Assembly: GCF_019052655.1 (NCBI RefSeq)
Contig: NZ_JAHQVB010000060.1
Coordinates: forward strand, 1 to 12,040
Origin: Holdemanella porci
GTDB taxonomy: Bacteria > Bacillota_I > Bacilli_A > Erysipelotrichales > Erysipelotrichaceae
Length of the DNA stretch: 12,040 bases
Reading direction: 5' to 3'
Made by a program: the position numbers and the translations under genes
Notes under the pieces: generated by a model
Seen by the model: only the letters and a program-made list of their open reading frames with translations
Told to the model about the DNA's origin: nothing
The model's database searches: none
Shown here: positions 7,185-12,040 of the stretch, one piece after another
How the letters are laid out: each line of letters opens with the position of its first letter
Numbering within the stretch: position 1 is the first letter of the stretch

Positions 7185-7204
7185 ATAATATTTTCCTCTC
7201 TTTT

Positions 7205-8464
7205 TTATTCTTCATCTGCTAAAATAGCATTCTTTAACTTCTTCGTAAATCCACCTTCACCAGTATGCGCCTTTTGATTAATAGAATCAATGCTCGCTTC
7301 TAATTCATTATTGTTTGCACTAATTCTGTCATCATGGTGAATACGGTTGATGTCTTGCCATGCATAAGCCATACCTAAGCCACACACAAATGCACCATCT
7401 CTTGCACCAATAGCTTGTTCTTGATAGATCATTGCGCTCGCATTGAACGATTTATCTAAATCCTTCAATACAGGAATGTTACTTCCTTGTCCTGTGATCA
7501 CATATCTTGATTTTCCTTGGCGAACAATTGGTAAACATGCATCATTGACAGCTGCAATCCATTGACGAATACGAGGTAAACAAGCCTTTGCTAATTCATT
7601 GGCCGTAATCTCAACACGCATATCTTCTCTTTGTTCAATATAAACAATCACATCACTGTTTTCATCTTCTTGACCCGAGAAAATATTCTGCAATAATCTG
7701 TAACATACATCATCACTTAACTTATATTTTCTTTGGATATCCTCAATGAACCATAAGTATCCATAATCCAAAGTTGTACATGTCATTAAACGACCTGTAC
7801 TAAATAAAGCTAAAGTAGAGTGATTCTGTTCCAAATCAATTTGGATTGTAACTCTTTCTGTGCTCTGTGCCAAAGCTGCAGTTTCTTGACCAATCGCAAA
7901 TGAATCTACACATAGATCCAAGATTTCAAGATTTGCCTGTTCCACACAACGAGCATACGAATAGATTGTTTCCTTGTCGGCATATAATAAATCTACATCC
8001 ATAATGAAATCTTCACATTCCTGATTTAATGGAAGTTTCTGACTCACTTGTCCATTGACTTCATAAGACACCTTATTCGCATTGACAAATTCTACATCTT
8101 CATTCAATCGTTTTTGAATGGCGTTTTTAAATCCTTGCTGAATATGGAACAAACGAATATTTTTTGTACCATCTTCAATCTGAACACGCACCTTTTGTGA
8201 GCTACGCATTACATTTACACTAGGAACAGCCAATAAGACACGCTCAATTCGATATCCTAAAGCTGCCTGTGCATTCGTTATAGCTTGACGAATGGCTGTA
8301 ACAATAGCACTTTCATCGACAATCTTTTGATTTTTATCTACACCTGAACAAGCAACTCTTTCTGTTCTTAAAACGTTGTAACGAGCTTCAAATATCTCTA
8401 AAACGATAAGACGAATCTCTTGATCAGCAATTTCGATAGCCGCATAAACTCTTTTCTTACTCAT
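7205..8464 (-). CDS. ftsA: FtsA-like cell division protein with degenerate nucleotide-binding motifs
   Basis: Actin-like protein that tethers FtsZ to the membrane. At 419 aa it is the usual size and lies directly before ftsZ. The C-terminal helix [16 protein letters not shown] (404-419) fits the amphipathic membrane-targeting helix of the family. The middle ([44 protein letters not shown]) follows the FtsA pattern of an SHS2-type 1C subdomain between actin-fold halves. The first phosphate motif (DIGT or EIGT) reads EIAD (11-14). The second (DIGGGTTD) reads DLEQNHST (210-217). The adenosine motif reads ITGQGSNIP (323-331). ATP binding is therefore doubtful. The start has AAAAGGAGACG at good spacing. 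Identity as FtsA rests mainly on context plus these remnants; I am fairly confident. Confidence 0.88.
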   Translation of the reverse strand: MSKKRVYAAIEIADQEIRLIVLEIFEARYNVLRTERVACSGVDKNQKIVDESAIVTAIRQAITNAQAALGYRIERVLLAVPSVNVMRSSQKVRVQIEDGTKNIRLFHIQQGFKNAIQKRLNEDVEFVNANKVSYEVNGQVSQKLPLNQECEDFIMDVDLLYADKETIYSYARCVEQANLEILDLCVDSFAIGQETAALAQSTERVTIQIDLEQNHSTLALFSTGRLMTCTTLDYGYLWFIEDIQRKYKLSDDVCYRLLQNIFSGQEDENSDVIVYIEQREDMRVEITANELAKACLPRIRQWIAAVNDACLPIVRQGKSRYVITGQGSNIPVLKDLDKSFNASAMIYQEQAIGARDGAFVCGLGMAYAWQDINRIHHDDRISANNNELEASIDSINQKAHTGEGGFTKKLKNAILADEE

Positions 8465-8514
8465 TCGACGTCTCCTTTTACATACTACTAATCAATAATA
8501 CCATATTTGAAACA

Positions 8515-8543
8515 AAAATAGAAGATTCTCTTTTTAAATTCAA
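8515..8543 (-). promoter_or_regulatory. Probable promoter of ftsA-ftsZ
   Basis: On the minus strand a -35 TTGAAT (8538-8543) and a -10 TATTTT (8515-8520) are 17 bases apart, immediately after the terminator of the upstream gene. The untranslated leader would be roughly 45 bases. Both boxes match consensus at 4 of 6 positions. Confidence 0.45.
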
Positions 8544-8544
8544 T

Positions 8545-8576
8545 AATGAAAAAAGGGCCGGCACAAGCCTACCCTT
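8545..8576 (-). terminator. Terminator of the aminopeptidase and membrane-protein genes
   Basis: A GC-rich stem, AAGGGTAGGC with GCCGGCCCTT on the minus strand, contains one G-T pair and one A-G mismatch. It closes a TTGT loop (8563-8566) and is followed by TTTTCATT. The stop codon of the membrane-protein gene (8569-8571) sits in the stem. Confidence 0.75.
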
Positions 8577-9114
8577 CTAATTTTTCAAATGCCTTTTCCT
8601 TAAATCTTTTCTTACACAAATAATAATCCACCAATAAAATAATCAATGAAAAATCAACTTGCACAGGAAAGAACATTTTAAATAATATACATAAAATTAA
8701 AGATAAAACATCCAAATAGACAAAGTCACGAACTAAATCATACCGCTGAAGCGTTCGATACTTTGTACGTACATTGATCAATGAAAATACAAGTGCTGCA
8801 CAGCCGACAATGGCATCCACACTAAAATTCACAACATAACTCGAAAACAAGACCGCCTTTAAAAAGAACAAAGTCAATGTCACACTCATCACAAGCATCA
8901 TGTTACAAATCTTTAGCTTTTCATCATCACGAACCACCATTTTTTCGGCATGTTTTTTAAACGTAGAACTCTTAGAAAAATGACGATACAAACGATCCAC
9001 TTTCTTGTCGAAATTATCTTCCTTTTTTGAATTCACTAGATCAATCATCAATTCCTTTTTCGCATCGATTAAATCCGACTTTTCTATTCTTTGAATGATT
9101 ACTTCTCTAGACAT
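8569..9114 (-). CDS. Unrecognised four-helix membrane protein
   Basis: I do not recognise this 181-aa protein. Its N-terminal 65 residues are charged and soluble, probably helical (IEKSDLIDAKKELMIDLVNSKK...), and include an Arg/His/Lys-rich stretch RLYRHFSKSSTFKKHAEK (41-58). Four hydrophobic segments follow, at about 70-93, 97-115, 130-149 and 151-167. The tail is short and basic (KKRFKEKAFEKLEG). No signal peptide or enzyme motif is seen. The start overlaps the aminopeptidase by 16 bases with only a weak GAAGAAG upstream, so it is likely translated by coupling. It sits between the aminopeptidase and ftsA but a terminator separates it from ftsA, so it belongs transcriptionally with the aminopeptidase. 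Confidence 0.8.
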   Translation of the reverse strand: MSREVIIQRIEKSDLIDAKKELMIDLVNSKKEDNFDKKVDRLYRHFSKSSTFKKHAEKMVVRDDEKLKICNMMLVMSVTLTLFFLKAVLFSSYVVNFSVDAIVGCAALVFSLINVRTKYRTLQRYDLVRDFVYLDVLSLILCILFKMFFPVQVDFSLIILLVDYYLCKKRFKEKAFEKLEG

Positions 9115-10421
9115 ACAGATTCAGCTTCTTCAATCTGCACATTTGTTTCATAGAATTCCTTCAATGCGACAATCGCATATTCAGTATCCTTAACACCTGC
9201 AGTTTCAAAACAAGAATGCATCGCAAGCTGAGCCAAACCAAAGTCTACCGCATGAACACTTACCTGCGTATTGGATAAGTTACCCAAAGTAGAACCACCC
9301 ACTACATCACTACGATTCGCAAAGCTTTGTACTGGCACATTCACATTCTGACATACACCTGTAAATAAAGCACGACTAAATGCGTCTGTTGTATATTTCT
9401 GGTTTGCACTTTCCTTAATGACAATACCACCATTCATTGTGACAAAGTTTACGGCATCTGTCTTTTCTGCATGATTTGGATGTAGAGCATGCGCATTATC
9501 ACAACTTACTAAGAAAGACTTCGCGATAGCCTGATAATATTCATCCTCCGTTTTTCCTAAACCCGCATTGATACGGTGTAATACATCTTTCAAGAATGTA
9601 GACATCGCACCCTGTTTTGTGTTTGAACCCACTTCTTCATTATCGAAGCAACAATATACATTGACACTCTTTTCATTTTCAGCCTCAATAAATGCCTTTA
9701 ATGAAACGAATGCACATTGTAAGTCATCCAATTTAGGACTTGAAACAAATTCATTTTCCAATCCCCAAACTAAACCTTTTTGACGATTCACTAAGAATAA
9801 GTCTTTACCTAAGATATCTTCAGCCTTAACGTCCAACTCATCCGCAACCATTTTGTCAAAAGCGCCCTTCTTAAGAGCTCCACAAGAAAACATAGGGCAC
9901 AAATCAATTTGACGATTGTATTTATAACCATTATTGACCTCACGGTTGAAGTGAATAGCCACATTTGGAATCATTAAGATATCTTTGTCGATATATAATA
10001 ATTTTGATTCAATCTTCGAACCATTTCGAACAAGTACACGACCCGCAACGGTTAATGGACGATCAAACCAAGTGTTGTCAATCATACCACCATAAGCTTC
10101 AACGTCTAAACGCAAATATTCATTTGGACCGGCAAGCTCAGGCACATTTTTAACTTTGTATGTCGGTGAATCCGAGTGACTTGCACACATTTGGAAATGA
10201 TAAGAATCCAAATCATTACCAACCTTAAACGCAATTAAACTGGAGTGGTTACGAATTGCATAATATTTTCCACCCGCTTTAACATCCCAAGCTTTAGACT
10301 CAGGAAGATACGTGAATCCAGCCTCATCTAAATATGTACGAATCGTTTTGATGGAATGAAACATACTAGGACTTGATTCAATAAATTGAATTAATTCATT
10401 TGAAATTTCGATTGTATTCAT
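9099..10421 (-). CDS. M18 family zinc aminopeptidase (aspartyl aminopeptidase type)
   Basis: Cytosolic metallopeptidase that removes N-terminal residues, typically acidic ones, from peptides. The 440-aa length matches family M18, and the co-catalytic two-metal site is intact. H82 is in ASHSDSP, the bridging Asp in PKLDDLQ (D232), the catalytic and ligand glutamates in DNEEVGS (E262, E263), an Asp in SCDNAHALHPN (D308) and the last His in VSVHAVDFG (H390). The pattern YGGMIDNTWFDRPLTVAGRV (110-129) is also typical. No signal peptide is present. The start has GAGGAG at 10 bases. It lies downstream of an amino-acid permease, which fits peptide and amino-acid use. Substrate preference cannot be read from the sequence. 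Confidence 0.96.
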   Translation of the reverse strand: MNTIEISNELIQFIESSPSMFHSIKTIRTYLDEAGFTYLPESKAWDVKAGGKYYAIRNHSSLIAFKVGNDLDSYHFQMCASHSDSPTYKVKNVPELAGPNEYLRLDVEAYGGMIDNTWFDRPLTVAGRVLVRNGSKIESKLLYIDKDILMIPNVAIHFNREVNNGYKYNRQIDLCPMFSCGALKKGAFDKMVADELDVKAEDILGKDLFLVNRQKGLVWGLENEFVSSPKLDDLQCAFVSLKAFIEAENEKSVNVYCCFDNEEVGSNTKQGAMSTFLKDVLHRINAGLGKTEDEYYQAIAKSFLVSCDNAHALHPNHAEKTDAVNFVTMNGGIVIKESANQKYTTDAFSRALFTGVCQNVNVPVQSFANRSDVVGGSTLGNLSNTQVSVHAVDFGLAQLAMHSCFETAGVKDTEYAIVALKEFYETNVQIEEAESVCLEK

Positions 10422-10444
10422 GATTAAACATCTCCTCGACTATA

Positions 10445-10472
10445 ATTATCCACAAATAAGAAGAAAAGGCAA
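10445..10472 (-). promoter_or_regulatory. Possible promoter of the aminopeptidase gene, overlapping a terminator
   Basis: On the minus strand TTGCCT (10467-10472) and GATAAT (10445-10450) are 16 bases apart. The -35 lies in the 3' arm of the permease terminator. This would give a leader of only about 15-20 bases. The alternative is read-through from the permease. Confidence 0.35.
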
Positions 10473-10488
10473 AATTAATTTTTTGCCT
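10457..10488 (-). terminator. Terminator of the permease gene
   Basis: An 8-bp stem, AGGCAAAA with TTTTGCCT (10467-10474 and 10481-10488), surrounds the 6-base loop TTAATT. On the minus strand it is followed by TTTTCTTCTT. The permease stop codon (10475-10477) is in the loop. Confidence 0.75.
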
Positions 10489-11893
10489 CTTTTTTCTTGA
10501 TTGCTGGTAAAATCAATCCTAAAGCTGTTAATACAACTGGAGTGATAATATTTAAGACTGTAGTATACATATCCCCTGGTTTATACATACCAAGTAAGCA
10601 GCAAGCACCCGTTAATATAAAGCACCAAGCACCAAATACGATTGCGACTGTGTTGTTGTTCACAAATTTATAGTCACGGTGGAAAATATCTGTTTTCTTA
10701 CGCAACATCACATAAGCAAAGAATACCCACAAGTAACGCATTGGCATTGTTACTGAGTTTAACTGAGTCAACTGACGAAGTACTGTATCTGCATTTGGAA
10801 CTAAAGCCTGAGCCAAGATAATTGCACCGGCAAGAATATCGACCATGATGATACCATTTGAATATGCACCTGCATCATTCTTGTGCAATAACTTAGTTGG
10901 GATAAATTGACGAGCATCTTCGTTATCTAATAACATTCGCAAAGGCGCATCAATACTAATGACTAATGTAGAGAATTGTCCAATACAGTTACAAGCTGCA
11001 TAAACAATCATCAATACATTACCCATACCATAGTATTCACCTAATCTTTGGAATGCCCAATATGAACCATTCGCATTGTATGAGTCAAAGTTAGCATCGA
11101 TTACAGCTGGATCAAACATCATACCCATTGCGATTGTACCAAAGATAGCACAAACGATAACCATGATAGCCGCAAAAATCATACTCTTAGGGAAGCCTCT
11201 AGAAGGATCTTCAACTTTATTTACATAAGGTGAAATCTTTTCACATCCACCAACCGCAAATACTAAGATTGATAATGAACTGAAATATTTCCAGTCAAAA
11301 GTTGGAATCAAGTTTTTGAAACTAAAATCCATAGCTAAATATCCACCATTTGGATTGATAGCTGGAGCCGCAAACATCATTACGATATAAAGAATACTCA
11401 TAACGAACATACTAGACCCAGCAATTGTAGCCATTTTCTTTAATGGGTTTAAACCACGACTTGCGACATAACTAAATAGTAATAAAACAGCTAAAGTCGC
11501 AAACTGAATAGCTTTTGTGTTAAAAGATGCATAAGTTTCTGAGTTTTGGAAAATCATCCAGCTTAATGCTTTCAAACCACCAGAACCCTTAGAAGCAATG
11601 TACGTAATGTGACATGCCCAATAAGTCCAACCCGCATAGTATGCAGCTTTAGGACCTGTTGTTTCGTGAATCCAAGAACTTACACCTCCACCTGAATTTT
11701 TGAATGCAGAACCAAGTTCACCTACCATTAATGCATAAGGAACAAAATACAACGCAAACATCAAAATCCAAGAAAAGATGACTTGAATTCCGTTGAAGTA
11801 CATAAATCCGTTTAAAACATTTCCAAAACCCCATAGAGTTGAAAAACACATAAACGAAAGTGTGTACCACTTCATTTTTTGTGAATCATTCAT
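10475..11893 (-). CDS. APC-superfamily amino-acid permease (YjeM / glutamate:GABA antiporter-like)
   Basis: Cytoplasmic-membrane secondary transporter for amino acids, 472 aa with about 12 hydrophobic segments. The start at 11893 is chosen because GAGGAGAG lies 8 bases upstream; an ATG 15 codons earlier overlaps the promoter. The loop after helix 2, SGGGVSSWIHETTGPKAAYYAGW (67-89), and the helix-6 region FAVGGCEKISPYVNKVEDPSRGFPKSM (212-238), are APC family signatures. The overall pattern (ALMVGELGSAFKNSGGG, ASRGLNPLKKMATIAGS) resembles E. coli YjeM and the glutamate/GABA antiporter group. The substrate is not determinable; no decarboxylase gene is adjacent to suggest acid resistance. It is transcribed alone, with its own promoter and terminator, upstream of an aminopeptidase gene. 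Confidence 0.93.
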   Translation of the reverse strand: MNDSQKMKWYTLSFMCFSTLWGFGNVLNGFMYFNGIQVIFSWILMFALYFVPYALMVGELGSAFKNSGGGVSSWIHETTGPKAAYYAGWTYWACHITYIASKGSGGLKALSWMIFQNSETYASFNTKAIQFATLAVLLLFSYVASRGLNPLKKMATIAGSSMFVMSILYIVMMFAAPAINPNGGYLAMDFSFKNLIPTFDWKYFSSLSILVFAVGGCEKISPYVNKVEDPSRGFPKSMIFAAIMVIVCAIFGTIAMGMMFDPAVIDANFDSYNANGSYWAFQRLGEYYGMGNVLMIVYAACNCIGQFSTLVISIDAPLRMLLDNEDARQFIPTKLLHKNDAGAYSNGIIMVDILAGAIILAQALVPNADTVLRQLTQLNSVTMPMRYLWVFFAYVMLRKKTDIFHRDYKFVNNNTVAIVFGAWCFILTGACCLLGMYKPGDMYTTVLNIITPVVLTALGLILPAIKKKEAKN

Positions 11894-11922
11894 TTTACTC
11901 TCTCCTCTTTCACTCATAATTA

Positions 11923-11952
11923 ATTTTACCCAACCCAAATGACATTTGTCAA
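11923..11952 (-). promoter_or_regulatory. Promoter of the permease gene
   Basis: On the minus strand a perfect -35 TTGACA (11947-11952) and a -10 TAAAAT (11923-11928, 5 of 6) are 18 bases apart, about 30 bases before the chosen start codon. A 12-base palindrome covers most of the -35. Confidence 0.7.
11940..11951. promoter_or_regulatory. Palindrome over the permease -35, operator candidate
   Basis: TGACATTTGTCA consists of 5-base inverted arms around TT and overlaps five of the six bases of the -35. A protein bound here would block transcription. I cannot assign it to a known regulator. Confidence 0.4.
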
Positions 11953-12040
11953 CTCGAAAACCAAATTCACAATTTTTTGTATACCAGAAAAATTAGATAA
12001 TAAAAATCAAGCCTAATTCATAAAATTTTGTGTCTTTCCA
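11953..12040. other. AT-rich upstream region, no gene seen
   Basis: No open frame with a start signal and no clear second promoter were found between the permease promoter and the window edge. Confidence 0.5.

Noticed and set aside
1..12040. CRISPR array, insertion sequence or phage genes
   Set aside because: No regularly spaced long repeats, transposase, integrase or phage structural gene is visible on either strand.

Overview
The window looks like chromosomal DNA from a low-GC Gram-positive bacterium (Bacillota). Strong AGGAG-type ribosome binding sites, a sortase-assembled pilus with LPxTG pilins, an ftsA-ftsZ pair and a tRNA-Gln with encoded CCA all support this. The style of the pilins and the unusual FtsA suggest Erysipelotrichia, but that placement is an inference from gene character, not a database match. 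All eight protein genes lie on the minus strand; only the tRNA is on the plus strand.

Right part (about 12040 down to 8549, read on the minus strand): an APC-family amino-acid permease has its own TTGACA/TAAAAT promoter, with a small palindrome over the -35. It ends in a hairpin terminator that contains its stop codon. Next come an M18 zinc aminopeptidase and, overlapping it by 16 bases, an unrecognised four-helix membrane protein that also ends in a terminator covering the stop codon. Permease plus aminopeptidase suggests peptide and amino-acid use.

Middle part (8543 to 6031): a probable promoter drives ftsA and ftsZ, 20 bases apart, closed by a terminator. FtsZ is canonical in its GTPase core. 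FtsA keeps the family's overall layout and a C-terminal membrane-binding helix, but the nucleotide-phosphate motifs are badly eroded. Around these two genes there are no other division or wall genes of the usual dcw cluster.

A non-coding stretch follows (6040 to about 5450). It holds two tandem 22-base palindromes, a pseudoknot-shaped set of inverted repeats, the plus-strand tRNA-Gln(CUG) with clear promoter and terminator, and a further hairpin in front of the pilus operon.

Left part (5450 to 62): a four-gene pilus operon in which each gene overlaps the next by 7 to 29 bases. The order is tip adhesin (746 aa, candidate internal thioester, four Cna-B/SpaA-like repeats, LPHTG), backbone pilin (521 aa, fimbrial D2 isopeptide domain, LPVTG), class C sortase (249 aa, no recognisable DPW/DPF lid motif) and basal pilin (285 aa, YPK pilin motif, atypical VPTGI-type sorting signal). 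In the expected model the sortase polymerises the backbone behind the tip protein, and the basal pilin stops growth and passes the fibre to a housekeeping sortase encoded elsewhere. The operon ends in a perfect 12-bp hairpin. The most interesting points are the pilus variations (thioester, lid-less sortase, odd anchor), the degenerate FtsA and the structured intergenic region.
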